The notes below the pieces were generated by a model. The model had not been told where the DNA came from. It did no database searches and saw only the letters and a list, made by a program, of their open reading frames with translations. A program made the translations under genes and the position numbers. 64,000 nt of DNA, from NCBI GenBank assembly GCA_018398805.1, contig JAGFBZ010000946.1, positions 174,648 through 238,647 on the forward strand, in the 5' to 3' direction. This DNA comes from Hirundichthys speculiger (lineage: Eukaryota; Chordata; Actinopteri; Beloniformes; Exocoetidae). This document shows positions 51,328-62,855 of the stretch, piece by piece (position 1 is the stretch's first letter; the number at the start of each line of letters is the position of its first letter).

Positions 51328-51892
51328 CATAAGGCGTGAATGTAGCTAAAGATGAGTTTTTATTATTAGTTTGGCATTTTAAGGAATCATGTTAAAAGCA
51401 TTTTTAAAATGTATTCTATCTAGAACGGACAACAAACAATTTACATCAGCGGTCCCCTGGCAGGGATAACGGTGAACCAACAAAAACACGACGAACGGCA
51501 GATGAAAAGGAGTCAACTGGAATAATCACACATCTGAAAAAATCTGAACTGAAAAACTACCCTGAAGTTCTCAAAACTGAGAAAACAATGTTCCTAAAAT
51601 CGTACAGCGACGGTGCAGACGTGACTTTCTGTCAGAAAAGTTTAGTTCTTGTTCGTACATCGTCTCCAGAGATGGTACCGGTGGTTCCTCCAGCCTGGAC
51701 CCAACAGGGAAAACAGCATGAAATCTGTGGTGGAGGAAAATCAAGGCCTAAGCAGGCCTTGATTTTCTTTAAATGTCTTGGCTGCATTTAAAGAAAGAGA
51801 AAACCAGATTTTTCTTTATATTTCTGTCATTTTCTGCATACATTTCTGATTTGTGAATCACAAAGATATTTTAATTCAGACACACTGATCTG
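51328..51892. other. Intergenic spacer without identified genes
   Basis: Contains a local inverted pair AATCAAGGCCT / AGGCCTTGATT near 51738-51765. Otherwise unremarkable. Confidence 0.4.
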
Positions 51893-53330
51893 TTCACCCT
51901 AATCCATGTATGATTTGTTCTTTCCATTTTCAATTGTCAATCAAAAATAAAAAAAAATTAAAAAGGGACGTTTTATTTTGTTTTTTAATCTAACAGAAAA
52001 AACAAAACAAAAAAATGCCTGGTTTTTCGTATTTAAATTTTAGACTTGAATTTTAGAAATACGAAATGAAAAAAACAGTTACAGGACTGAATTTGTTTTT
52101 AATATTTAATTAGTCCGGTTTACGTGACCCGGAAGTGGCTTTGTGCACGGGCAGTTCGGGTAGCAATATTAACAATTAAGTCTGTTTAAAAAAAAAAAAA
52201 AAGAGAAAAAATCTGGACTGCAACAAAACATTCAAGTCCCTTTGCTCAAGTTGGTCGCATCGTTCCTCAGTTTAACATCAGATCTGCTCCGTCCGTTCAC
52301 TGTGACGCTCCATTCGCTGACTGTTAACTTCAGTTGCACCTCCATCTAGTGGCGCAGATGTGTAATGACAATATAAAAGTTTAGACCTCGATTATAAAAC
52401 GATTTGCGTTTTTGTGCACACCAGCATCTTCTGTACCATGTGAAAGGCCAGAGAGGTTGTGTTAAAAAAAAAAAAAGGAATCGCTCCAAACCTGTTGAGA
52501 GACTGTTACTTCTTTAAAAAATGACTTTTTAAGAAATGAGTTCCCCCGAGTCGTCCTGTACGTCATTGTTCAAGTTACACGAGTATATTCAGCGCCCTCT
52601 TCAACAACAACCATTATTGCATAACCTGACATATCATATGATACTTCCATACTGGGAAACTTCACACACAGAATACATCCATGGCATATTTTATTAATAC
52701 ACATATGTGATCATGTATGTAGAGAATTTATTTGGCCATGCATTCTTTGTAATTCATAGTCATTGATGTTCTTTGTAATTCATAATCATTCCCAAACAAG
52801 GGCCATGACAGAACAAATATTCAATGCGCCACAAACAGCTGTGGTTGAGATCCAGCTGCCTGTGATTATAAATCTGTCCAGTAGGTGGTGTCGTGTGCAG
52901 ATGAAGCTTCTAGTAATGAACCCTTTCTGGAACCGATCGGCTCAAATGGTTCGGTGCCTCATGAGGCTTCAACTCACCATCACTACAGGATACCCATCTG
53001 CTGCTACGTGCAGGAAATTTCAGCGTGTGTCAAACCGCTGCTGAATAAGTCCTTGATCAAACTAGTATTTGATTCCAGCGCCGCCATGCTACCAGAACTG
53101 CCGCACAAAACCACTTCCGGGTCACATAAACTGACCCAATTAAATATTAAAAACAAATTTTGTCCGTTTTTTTCATCTTGTATTCTTGATCCAAGTTTAA
53201 AATTGAAATATGAATTTGTTTTTTGTGTTAGATTTAAAAACAAAATAAAACGTCCCTTTTTCATTTTTTACATTTTGATTGACAATTGAAAATGGAAAGA
53301 ACAAATGATACACGGATTCACCCTGATTGA
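51893..53330. mobile_element. Foldback-type element with ~250 bp terminal inverted repeats
   Basis: The left arm (51893-52167) and right arm (about 53085-53330) are inverted copies. Matching words include TTCTTTCCATTTTCAATTG, AAAGGGACGTTTTATTTTG, TTTGTTTTTAATATTTAATT and GTGACCCGGAAGTGG. The ~920 bp centre has no recognised transposase and may hold other repeats. The exact ends and target duplication could not be fixed. Confidence 0.75.
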
Positions 53331-53763
53331 GTTTTGATTTAGGAAAGGACACTTGGTTCCTTCTCGTCTCAACGTTCAAGCTCAGACAGGACTGATCGAG
53401 TCGTTCAATCACACCTTTAGTAGGTTTTTCACCTGAATGGTTTCTGCACAAGTATATCGCTACATCATCTGCAGATGGTTGTAACCGGACACCATGACAG
53501 TCGCCGTGGAGGATCATCAATGAACATGATCCTCCGGGAGCTACACCACTGGAGACATCCACAGCCGTGTTTTTCTCTGAGAAACCAACATTTGCAGGTT
53601 TAGAAAGATCATGATCAACAGACGCTGGAAAATTCAAACCTTGCTTGATGCTGTTTTTGTATTTTCGAACAACAGTTCTGACATAGCGAGCATTTAAAGA
53701 ACAAAGGACTTCATTTTCATTTGAAGCAATATTTGCCAACTTGGCCCCATCCAAGTTGCTCAC
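53331..53763 (-). CDS. Unrecognised open frame, about 145 codons, reverse strand
   Basis: The frame is open from just after a stop at 53770-53772 and reads MSNLDGAKLANIASNENEVL (GTG start, or an exon boundary). It continues with NARYVRTVVRKYKNSIKQGL, DVSSGVAPGGSCSLMI, ADDVAIYLCRNHSGEKP and SCLSLNVETRR. It then runs into the right arm of the foldback element. Composition is protein-like and not driven by low complexity. I recognise no family. It could be an exon, a retrocopy fragment or part of a decayed element. Confidence 0.2.
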
Positions 53764-53782
53764 TCGGGTTCACATAGGTTCA

Positions 53783-53937
53783 GGGCCGTTTCTAGTCACC
53801 TTGGGGGCCCGAGGCAAGAGTGAGCATGGGGGCCCTCCCGGTCCCAAAACACCAAGAAAATCATTCAATCCAAAATCTTTTATCTTAAATCACAGAAGTG
53901 CGCAATAATGTAAGAACACTTAAAATACAATATAACA
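53783..53937. repeat. Terminal fragment of a hAT-like repeat
   Basis: CAGGGCCGTTTCTAGTCACC and GGGGGCCCGAGGCAAGAG resemble the end of a common vertebrate hAT family (CAGGGCCGGxxCTAG...GGGGGCCC). No second end is seen. Confidence 0.45.
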
Positions 53938-55480
53938 TTAAAGCTGCAAGCAGCGTTTATCGGACCCTCGCACCCATTGCCACTACCCCCCAGGTGTCCA
54001 CCACCTTCCCAATCCAGTCAGGAATAAAGACAATACAGTAAATATTCAATTTGGCTTTAAAAATGGAAAGGCTGCTGCACAATTCGAATCCAGAGGTATG
54101 AAAACAAAAAGAACTGAAGTTGAATCTACTCAGAGCTGAGTTCTAACCTGCCATATCAAAACCGTAACTGTCACATCTGTGTATAATCTTAAACAAATAT
54201 AAAGAGTCAGAGATTTGATATCCACGGCAGATTTACAGAAATCTATCCAGCCTTCATCTCCAGCAGACTTGACTACCATAATGATCTTTTGTCTGATTAG
54301 ACAGCTTCAGATCATGATGAACCCTGTTGCCAGAGTTCTAACAAGAACCAGGAAAACTAAGCACATTACTGCTGTTACCTCAGACTCATCCATGCACAAA
54401 ATGTCGATTGTGACTGAGGCCAGGCCAGGCTCATTTTTCAGTATGAGGTGTAGGAATCCAAGGCTGATCTGATGAAGCACGGATACAAAATACCCTAAAT
54501 GATGTGACCGAGATCACGGTCCTTTGACAAGACAGTAGCACTGTCCAAGATTGTCAGATGCACTTGTTCAGTGTGAAAGAGTCATCAAATACATGAATCT
54601 TCAAGCAGATTGGATAATGCATGTGTAATTCAGAACAACTTTTCCATTCATGGAAAAAGATCTGTTTAGTAGAGCCTATAGTTAGTTTCAACAATAGTGT
54701 TTTAGGGTCATTAGTCATAGCTATGGTTACAGGAATGGATGAAGACCAGACTAGAGCAGACGGCTCTGAAACACAGCCTCAACATATCTATACTGCTATA
54801 GGTCTATGTGGCAGGGAGACACCAACATGATCCACTGACTGGTATCCTTAACTTTTCTCTTCCCTCCTTTACCTTTCTTATTCAGCTGTATCCATAGTTA
54901 CTTTTTTTTTTTTTAAAGATTTTTTTGGCTCTAGTGGCCTTTATTGACAGTAGAGAGACAGGGAGGGGGGCAGAGAGAACAGGGAAGACACGCGGCAAAG
55001 GGTCGCTGAGCCGGGAATCGAACTCACAACCAGCCGCACGAGGACTTTAGCCTCTGCACATGGGCCGCCTGCCCCAACCACTGCGCCACCGGGGCGGCCC
55101 CATAGTTACTTTTTTAATCTCATATCACTCCTGTAAAATGCCAATAAAAGGATTTCTATTTATTTAGATTTCTAGTAAATTACCGTATTGGCTCAAATAT
55201 AGGAGACAATTGATTATAAGACGATTGCTATTTTTCAAATATCATTTTGGAAAAATAAAAATATGATAAAGACAATAAGGTTATTCATAAAATAACTCAT
55301 GATTTTACAATTACTAAAGGAAAGAAATAACAGAGATAACATTCTGATCTATTAAACATTTTATTGATTTCATCTTTTTTAGGAAGCATGGTACCATACT
55401 TAAGGTAAGGTACATGTCAGGTTTTCATGTTATTTAAGATCAATGTATAGTATTATTTAAGAAACTCTATTCTCTTAAAA
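53938..55480 (+). repeat. Fish dispersed repeat starting AAAGCTGCAAGCAGC (copy 1), split by a SINE
   Basis: Aligns with 62856-64000 from TTAAAGCTGCAAGCAGCG and ATCGGACCCTCGCACCC through TAGACAGCTTCAGATCATGA and CAACTTTTCCATTCATGG to TGGCTCAAATATAGGA. It is interrupted by the SINE at 54908-55099. The end near 55480 is approximate. Confidence 0.78.
54908..55099 (-). mobile_element. tRNA-derived SINE with ~16 bp target duplication
   Basis: On the reverse strand it has an A box TGGCGCAGTGG and a B-box-like GAGTTCGATTCC, the internal Pol III promoter of tRNA-derived SINEs. A GGCGGCCCATG stretch lies between them, and the 3' end is T-rich on the + strand. CCATAGTTACTTTTTT flanks both sides (54892-54907 and 55100-55115). 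The paralogous repeat at 63798 has the site once, without the SINE. Confidence 0.9.
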
Positions 55481-56269
55481 TATGAGACTATGGGCCTGAT
55501 TTACTAAAGGTTTGCGTGCGTAAAAACGTGTGCAAACTTGACACCACCCGCAAACCAATGCGCAAGCTGATTTACTAACAGCGTGCAAAGAGGACTGCGC
55601 CTCTCAAATGAGCAAAATAGCACACGCTGTTCATTTAGCACTTTTGCCCTGATGAATAAACAATATGGGGCGTACCCGCCAGAAAGCGCTAAATACTGGG
55701 AGGGGAAAATGCAAATAGGTCCATTTACCACACGCAATGAGATTTACCAACCCTGAAAGTAATTGCGGGGATTGTGATTGCGTCTGTATTTAATACGTTC
55801 GAAAGGAAGGTGCTAATCTGCCCAGCATTACGCACCGATGGCTGCTGTTATTGTGGCAAGGAGGCGACATCGCCAAAATCAAAGAATACGCAGAGAGAGA
55901 GTCTTTCGGACTCGTGTAAATTTGTTTGCACATGCAAAAGGAGAAATATTTTTTATTTGAATGTTAAATCGAGTATTATTCAGCAAAAGGTTGCCACAGG
56001 AGGCACCAGGGTTTCCGTTGTCTGGTAATTGCCGGACTTTGTCTGGTAAAATATGCGGAAGTCCGGGATTTTATAATCTCTCCGGTCAAAATGTCCGGTG
56101 AAAATACTCCTCCCAAGCACAATTTCAGTTGTAATAAAATGGGTTATTTCCACATCATTTTATGAAAAACGCCTCGGGATTCTCCCAGAGGAGCTGGTGG
56201 AAGCGGCCGGGGGATCTGGACCTCTGAAGCTGCTGCCCCGCGACCCGACTTCGGATAAGCGGAAGCTAA

Positions 56270-56298
56270 TGGATGGATGGATGGATGGATGGATGGAT
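56270..56298. repeat. (ATGG)n microsatellite
   Basis: About seven ATGG units, preceded by CTTCGGATAAGCGGAAG, the usual head of a common fish repeat. Confidence 0.85.
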
Positions 56299-56459
56299 TT
56301 TATGAAAAAACATATACTTTTTTTACGAATGAGTAGTGTGTGAGGACGAGTCGGCTCCAGCCACAGCTCCACTCATTGATGCCACAGCTGCGCGCAGAGA
56401 CGCATCTCCGTAATGAAAGCGCTCCGCGGTTATGGAGGCTTGAACTTCTCAACGGCCAC

Positions 56460-56753
56460 TTAACCACCTGTCTTGTTTGCCGAAGTTTTATTAAAGGCCA
56501 CTTTTTCTTTAGTTCTTTGCCTTATATCTTGCCACCTTCTTTTAACCTCATCTGCCGTTCTTTTTGTCTTACCAACTGCATTTATTCTATCGCAGATTTT
56601 CTCCCATATTGCAATTCTTTTGGTAATGTTTAAATTTATTTGCTGTAGTTCATGAATGTGTTTATTTGCCTCTTCCACTAATATCTCTAACTCCAACTCG
56701 TCAAATTTCATTTTGCGCTTGCGTCTATCCTGCTTTCCATCCAGACTCTCCAT
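56460..56753 (-). pseudogene. Myb/SANT-like protein of a Harbinger element, C-terminally truncated
   Basis: It starts MESLDGKQDRRKRKMKFDEL in a good initiation context (GCGCCATGG). Next come ELEILVEEANKHIHEL and ITKRIAIWEKICDRINAVG, then KTKRTADEVKRRWQDIRQRT and KEKVAFNK. The conserved Trp/Ile pattern (ILVEE...IWEKICDRIN...KRRWQDIR) is that of the Myb/SANT-like domain that binds element ends and helps import the nuclease. It ends after 97 codons, shorter than the usual 200 or more, so the C-terminal part is lost. It may still encode a DNA-binding fragment. Confidence 0.75.
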
Positions 56754-56933
56754 GGCGCAAACCGTAAGACACGCAACACCTCATTTAAATACTGCGGTTT
56801 GCACCTGTTATCATTTGCGCGAGCATTCTTAGTTGATCACCCGCAAAACACACAACAACAGCACGCGCAAACTTTTTCAGTGCACACGCAATTTAGTACT
56901 CTTTATTTAGGATCTTAGTAAATCAGGCCCTAT

Positions 56934-58314
56934 GACTCAGTGAATAATATTCAACCACTCATTTCAATTACTGTTAACTCATTGGCTGCCAGCCAGCTGC
57001 AGAGCTTGTTTACAGATATTGTATTTTATGACTATCTGAACACTGAAGCTGCTATAATAAAGAGTAGTGTCTGTTTTGTCCTGAGGAAAGTTTCCTTCCT
57101 TGCAGCACCTTTATAGAGTTACGATGCTGCCACACTAACTATGATGTTTAAAACTCTAATATGTATTTTGACTAGGCCTGTCAGTCACATACATTTTTTA
57201 ATCTCGATTATTCGAAAAGATTTTTATAGTTAACTCGCAATTAATCATAAATTAATCACATCTTTTTAATGTTCTAGTTATACATCCATCCATCCATCCA
57301 TCCACCCATCATCTATACCCATTTTGTCCTATACAGGGTCACAGGGATCTGCTTTATTTTTTTTAAGACTTTAAACCAGAAGTCCACAAATGCTGGCATA
57401 CTTTCTAGAGGCTTAATTCAGTCTATAACAACCATTGTTATGACACACACACATACAAACTATTTATATATTTCATACTCCTATTTTATAGTTACTTATA
57501 TGCTTGCATTTTAAACAGAAAAGAAAATCTATATTTATATCACATATGATTGATTAACATCTATTTATTAGCATTACTGGGAGTGAGAGCCATTAAACCT
57601 TTACCGCCATAATTGTAACGCTTTGGATAAACATATTAAATAATAATAAATAAATAATATTACCACCTAATCAGTGTTTTCACAACTTTTGAAAGTAGAA
57701 ATTGCGTTGAGTGAAGTAGGAGTTGCAAGGCCCAAAAGGCCCCCCCTAGGGGGGTCTGGGGGCATGGTCCCCCAGGAAATTTTGAAATTCTAGACTCTCG
57801 GAGACGCATTTTCCAGCATTTTGAGACGCAAAATGGGATGTTCAGATACCTTTTTTTTTTTTACTAAAATAACCCTAGCCATAACATTGCATGTCTTTTG
57901 TTAAACAAGAGTAAAGAAAGTAATTGCAAGTTTGAAAGAGCAAAGTGTGATACATGTATTTAATAACAAATCAAATGAAAATACACTAGTTATTTTATAA
58001 CTCCATGTTTGCTTGGTTTATGATAACATTAACGTCCTTGATATTAGTGGACAGTAGTGGATCCAACGCATACTCACTATTGGCAACATTTTGGCATTGT
58101 GCTTAGTAATATGCAAGATTACCAACAATTTAAATGTGAATTTTCGAAAGTAAAGGTTAAGTTAAAACATGTAAACTCAGTCAAGCCCAATAATCTGATT
58201 AATTTAGCAACTACTTAATTCAGTAAAGGGCAATTTGTACAAGAAGAAAAAAAAACAAATTGCAACTTCTCCATCATTTTTGTTCAAAACAAGAGCAAAT
58301 TAATTTATAGGAAA
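56934..58314. other. Intergenic spacer with repeat fragments
   Basis: 57175-57285 (AGGCCTGTCAGTCACAT, AACTCGCAATTAATC) looks like one end of a hAT element. 57286-57355 is a fragment of the CATCC-headed repeat (CATCCATCC, CATTTTGTCC, GGGTCACAGGGATCTGC). 57715-57790 (CAAGGCCCAAAAGGCCC, GGGGGTCTGGGGGCATGG) is an unclassified repeat fragment. No gene recognised. Confidence 0.5.
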
Positions 58315-58316
58315 TA

Positions 58317-59259
58317 CAGTGCCTTGCAAAAGTATTTGGCCCCCTTAAACTTTTTAACTTTTTGCCACATTTCATGCTTCAAACAAAGATTTTTTGTCAA
58401 GAATCAACTAGTGGGACACAATTGTGAAGTGGAACAAAATTTATTTGATATTTTAAACTTTTTTAACAAATAAAAAACTGTAAAGTGGGGCGTGTAATAT
58501 TATTCATTCTCCTTGCGTTAATCCTCTGCAGCGCCACCTTCTGCTGCAGTTCCAGCTCCAGTCTCTTGGGGTTTGTCTCTATCAGTTTAACACATCCAGA
58601 GACTAAATTCTGGTCCATTCTTCCTGTAAAACAGCTGGAGCTCAGTGAGGTTGGATGGAGAGAGTTTGTGAACAGCAGTCTTCAGCTCTTTCCACAGATT
58701 CTGGACTGGATTCAGGTGGCTGTTCTAACACACCTTACAATTCAGTCTGATTGCTTGCTCAGAGCTCCTTGAGATGTTTAAAGTTTGGGAAATCTTTTTG
58801 TATCCACATCCAGCTTTAAACTTCTCCACAACAGTATCTGGGACCTGCCTGGTGTGTTCCTTGGTCTTCATGATGCTCTCTGAGCTTTAACCAGAACCCT
58901 GAGACTATCACAGAGCAGGAGCATTTATACGGAGACTTGATTACACACAGGTGGATTTATTGATCATCATCAGTCATTCAGGACAACATTGGATCATTTA
59001 AAGATCCTTACTAAACTTCTGGACTCAGTTTGCTGCTCTGAAAGTAAAGGGACCCAATAATATTGCATGTGCCACTTTTCTTTTGTTTTTATTGTTGAAA
59101 AAGATTTAAATATCCAATAGATTTCATTCCACTTCATGATTGTGTCCCACTTGGTGTCGATTCTTGACAAAAAGTTGAAATTTTATATCTTTGTTTGAAG
59201 CCTGAAATGCGCAAAAGGTTGAAAAGTTCAAGGGGGCTGGAAACTTTCAGAAAGAACTG
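58317..59259 (-). mobile_element. Decayed Tc1/mariner element with C-terminal transposase remnant
   Basis: The left terminus CAGTGCCTTGCAAAAGTATT follows TA at 58315-58316. The right end (AAGGGGGCTGGAAACTTTC, AGAAAGAACTG) is its degraded inverted partner. On the reverse strand, 58580-58720 reads LNPVQNLWKELKTAVHKLSP and SNLTELQ, the segment containing the third catalytic position of Tc1-type transposases. Here the Glu is replaced by Gln in NPVQ. Non-functional. Confidence 0.75.
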
Positions 59260-61042
59260 AACAATCCATCAGGTCTGAACTCGTCTCCTCTTTAACATAT
59301 GTAGTTGCAGAGGCCGTTATTAGATTATTAGATGTTATTACTCTGGATGCATCATCATTAAAAAAAGCAAACCATTACATTCAGTGTTTTTCTTCCATGT
59401 TTTGGGTGGTTTATTCAACAACATTCAGAGAAAACGTCCACCCTTGGAGCTGATCAGACAGACGTTTCTAGAACTCTGGAGCTGTCATGTGTGTTCACAT
59501 AACTGGCCTGCTGAGTGGAAACGGACAGATTTGTAAAGTGTTTTTATTAACGCTGCTTTTTTTTTAAAAACACGGATCTACAGCGGTTGAGCGACTGTGA
59601 ATGATCAGGCACGTTCCACAGTGAACGAGCATGCGCGCATTTTCAAGTCGGATATAAAACCGGTCATCGGGGCCGCTACGTGTGCAGCGCTGTGGCTGTT
59701 GCTCCGGGAAAGCAGCTGCTTTATATCCGGCGTCTCCTTCGTGACGGCGAAGAGCTTTTTTTCTTTTGCTGCTATAGACTAACTTCTGGAGCACAACACA
59801 GTCAGGTACCAGGTAGCTTCTGGCAGCAGCTTCCAAACCGGTTCTGTCCCCTGTTCCTCTGTCCCCCGTTCCTCTGTCCCCGCCCAGAGACACTCTCCGT
59901 TCTTCTGATTGCGGGAGAAAAAACCACCGACTCACTTCGCCTGCGTTTTAAGACCACTCAGAAATAACGTGTTTCTGTGCGTGTTTTTTTTCTTCCCCTA
60001 AATCATAGTCAAAAGCCGGAGATACTTTAACCCCTGAGTTTATTAACTCAAAACCCTTTGTGGACACTTGGCTCTTTTACGAAAACTTTATTTATTTCAT
60101 AATTTATTTACCCAAGGGAAAGTAGGCGTCGCAAACGGAAAAGTTGCCGTTGGATGCGACGGCTGTTTTTGAAAACACTGCTAATATTAACTAAAACAAT
60201 AATAAAACCAAAGGAGGTAATCAGATGATTACAATCCCACATTTCTCTTTCTCATTTACACAAGAAAGAAACAAACATACGCCCAACCTATGGCTTATTA
60301 ACACTGTATCAAGCTACCGCAAATGTGGACATAACACTTACTGTAGCGTATAAATCCTCCTGCTAAAAAACCAGGCAGGATGCTTTTATTGTGAAATCAG
60401 CGTGCCACTTCCGGTGGCTAGTTAGCCTTAGCTTCACTATCGGCACACAAACAACAATCTTGATTAAATACTCCATACCCCCAGCGTAATCATAAAACAC
60501 TCTTAACAGCACTATGAACAGGTAACACATATAAACATAGTTTGAACTCTACATAACATATTTTGACCCGATGTGCAGAGTCAGGTGAGCCAGGAGATTA
60601 AGCTAGCATCAATGAATGGCATGCAGGCAATTAAACTCCGACCTGTTCTCCACATTAATCACTAGGACTCATCGACAGTTACCTCACACAGTACAATACT
60701 AGGAATGTAGCAGATAAATACTCACTCTTTCATTCACGCACAGATCACTTGTACCGAAGTTATTGCACTTCACAACTTTAAATTACGGCAGTAAACAGAA
60801 GCGCACTTTTCTCTACTATGTGATGTCACTCCACTCACCCCGTCACGTAGGCTGGCTCGCCACAATAATAATATTACCGCACTGAATTAACAGATATGTA
60901 ACAGCACATTAGACATAGAAGCCCATATGGCAACAGGACTTGACAGTCTTTATACTTACAAATTTGGGCCTTTTGTACACCTTGTAAAAACAGTTTATCT
61001 AGCTATGAAAAGTCTAACTTTGTTGTCCTGCCTTTTAAAGAC
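59260..61042. other. Intergenic spacer with a CpG-containing segment
   Basis: 59590-59950 is richer in CpG than its surroundings and has a short repeat of CCCCTGTTCCTCTGT. It could be a small CpG island or part of an unrecognised element. I see no promoter or coding exon that I can support. Confidence 0.35.
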
Positions 61043-61116
61043 AAAGAACGGTCTTTGTCGCCATCTAGTGGCTGCTACCTTCTGCCGCCACTAGATGGCG
61101 ACAAAGACCGTTCTTT
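61043..61116. repeat. Perfect 30 bp inverted repeat (hairpin) carrying two CTCF-like cores
   Basis: The left arm 61043-61072 and right arm 61087-61116 are exact inverse copies, separated by a 14 nt loop. The pairing nearly extends outward through CTTTTAAAGA / TCTTTAAAAG, except for a 6 nt duplication (CAAAGA) in the left arm. Each arm contains CCACTAGATGGCG (left arm reversed at 61059-61071, right arm forward at 61088-61100). That word fits the core CTCF consensus CCASYAGRKGGCR. Confidence 0.9.
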
Positions 61117-61879
61117 AAAAGTAAACCCCCCAAGAATGCCCCCTCCCCCCCAAGAAGTTAAATGCTGTCCTTAACTGCTGAGGAATTTCACATGTATGTG
61201 GCAGGATCAGCTAGAGACCAGAGTTTATTTACCAAAATATTCATATAAAATCAGAAAATTGTCTTAAAAATCTAAAAAAAATACAGAACAATTCTTGTAT
61301 CTTAAGCTACCTACCCTCATCGTATTTTTGGCATTTAATGAATATTTTCAATGGAAAAAAAACTTTTTATACAGTTGCTCTAGCACAAATATACATAAAA
61401 ATATTTGCAGAAATTCAGTACATGCCTCTAAAATTCTCAAAAAAATCATGAGTCATGCTTGCATATCCAGCAACATTACTACTAAATTTGGTGACTCTAT
61501 TTGAAAAATTAGGTGCCATAAAAAATAAGTTACACTGCCAAAATTATGCCCATCGGTTACATTGGACATTTTGAAAAATATAGAGTGGTGGACTTCTGAA
61601 TTGACCATATGTTGCAGTGTATGAAATGTTTGGTTGAGTGAAAGGAACATGATCCTACAGTATTAGCTTTTTATGACCAACATGTGATTTTTTATGAATT
61701 TATTTCATTTGCGTGCGACAAAACCATCCATTTCCTATTTGACGATGAACAGCACTGGCACCGTTGGACGTGCAAACACGAAATTGTACATCATGAAAGA
61801 GCACCCTTCTGACTTCAGTCTGACCACTTCTCAGGCTGATACGATGAAGAGGAAGGTAAATAATGGACATAATAAGATG
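61117..61879. other. Intergenic spacer without identified genes
   Basis: AT-rich, with no recognised transposon ends. Short ORFs lack domains. Confidence 0.4.
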
Positions 61880-62855
61880 AAAATCATATTCCTATGACCA
61901 GATGGTGGCGCTATGGAGTTCATCCAAGATTGTCATATACACTTGTTCAGGGTGGAAGAATCATCATACATATTGATTTTGGTACAGATTGGACAATGCA
62001 TGTGCAAGTTATAACAACTTTTCCATTCATGGCGAGACATCAAACTTCGCCGTTCTATCACACACACAGCCCCCCCTTTGATAAAAAGTTACAGTTTTCA
62101 CTGTCAGTCATCTTCAAAGTCTTTACTACTGATTTGAACTGGTTTGAGGTCTGTTGACTCATCACACTCGAAGCAGGGATGCCTAATGCAAAACTTGACA
62201 TTTTCTGTTGCCAATAGGTGGCGCTACAACATTTCTTAAATCTGATAGCTGCTATGTGTTAAGGATCGGACTACGATCATACTGATCCGTTTTGGACCAG
62301 ATTAAACACTTTATGGCCGAGTTACAGCCCATTTCTCTTTCATGGCGAGTCTTCGAAATGACATCAAACTTCACCGCGTCACTACAGCCACGCCCTCTGG
62401 TAAAAAGTTATATGCTTCGCAATCTTTATTCGGCCATGTGTCAAGATTAGAACAAAAAAAGTTGGAGTCAATCGCACCAAATCTCTGGGAGGAGTTCGTT
62501 AAAGTACGAGGCCTGGAAATGACCAAAACATTGGAATAACTGCATGTTCCATTAAAAATAGCGGACTTCCTGTGGGAGTTAGAGCATGGGTCCATGAGAC
62601 TTTTTTGTAGGTCTGAGGATGATACATCAGTCACACAAAGTTCATGTCTGTAGGTGGAGGCATATCGAGGGGCTCGTCGTTTTAAAAAAACAAGGTGGCG
62701 CTATTGAGCCACTTTTGTGTGCTCATGCGCAGCACCCATAAAATACGTAAATTTCGCAGACAATGAATGCGTGTGCAAAATCTCGTGAGTTTTCGAGTAT
62801 GTTAAGGCCCCCAAAAAGGCGATTCATTTCGGAGAATAATAATAATAATAATAAT
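61880..62855 (+). repeat. Fish dispersed repeat of the AAAGCTGCAAGCAGC family, 3' part, ending in (AAT)n
   Basis: Includes GATGGTGGCGCTATGGAG, GATTGGACAATGCATGTGC, CAACTTTTCCATTCATGG and ACTTCACCGCGTCAC. It ends GGAGAATAATAATAATAATAA at 62834-62854, immediately before the next unit starts. Head-to-tail joining through an (AAT)n linker is usual for this family. Confidence 0.7.

Larger units (their letters stand above)
55492..56930 (-). mobile_element. Harbinger-like element with 3 bp duplication and a Myb-like ORF
   Basis: The termini GGGCCTGATTTACTAA and TTAGTAAATCAGGCCC are near-perfect inverted partners, flanked by TAT on both sides (55489-55491 and 56931-56933). Subterminal GCGTGCGTAAAAACG and GCACGCGCAAAC words are shared between the ends. 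The reverse strand encodes a Myb/SANT-like protein, the second gene of PIF/Harbinger elements. No DDE nuclease gene remains. A (TGGA)n tract and other repeat material lie near 56190-56300. Confidence 0.82.

Noticed and set aside
52341..52892. Additional CTCF-like words (CCATCTAGTGG reversed, CCAGTAGGTGGTGTC)
   Set aside because: Each breaks the conserved GGC part of the core; too weak to list as sites.
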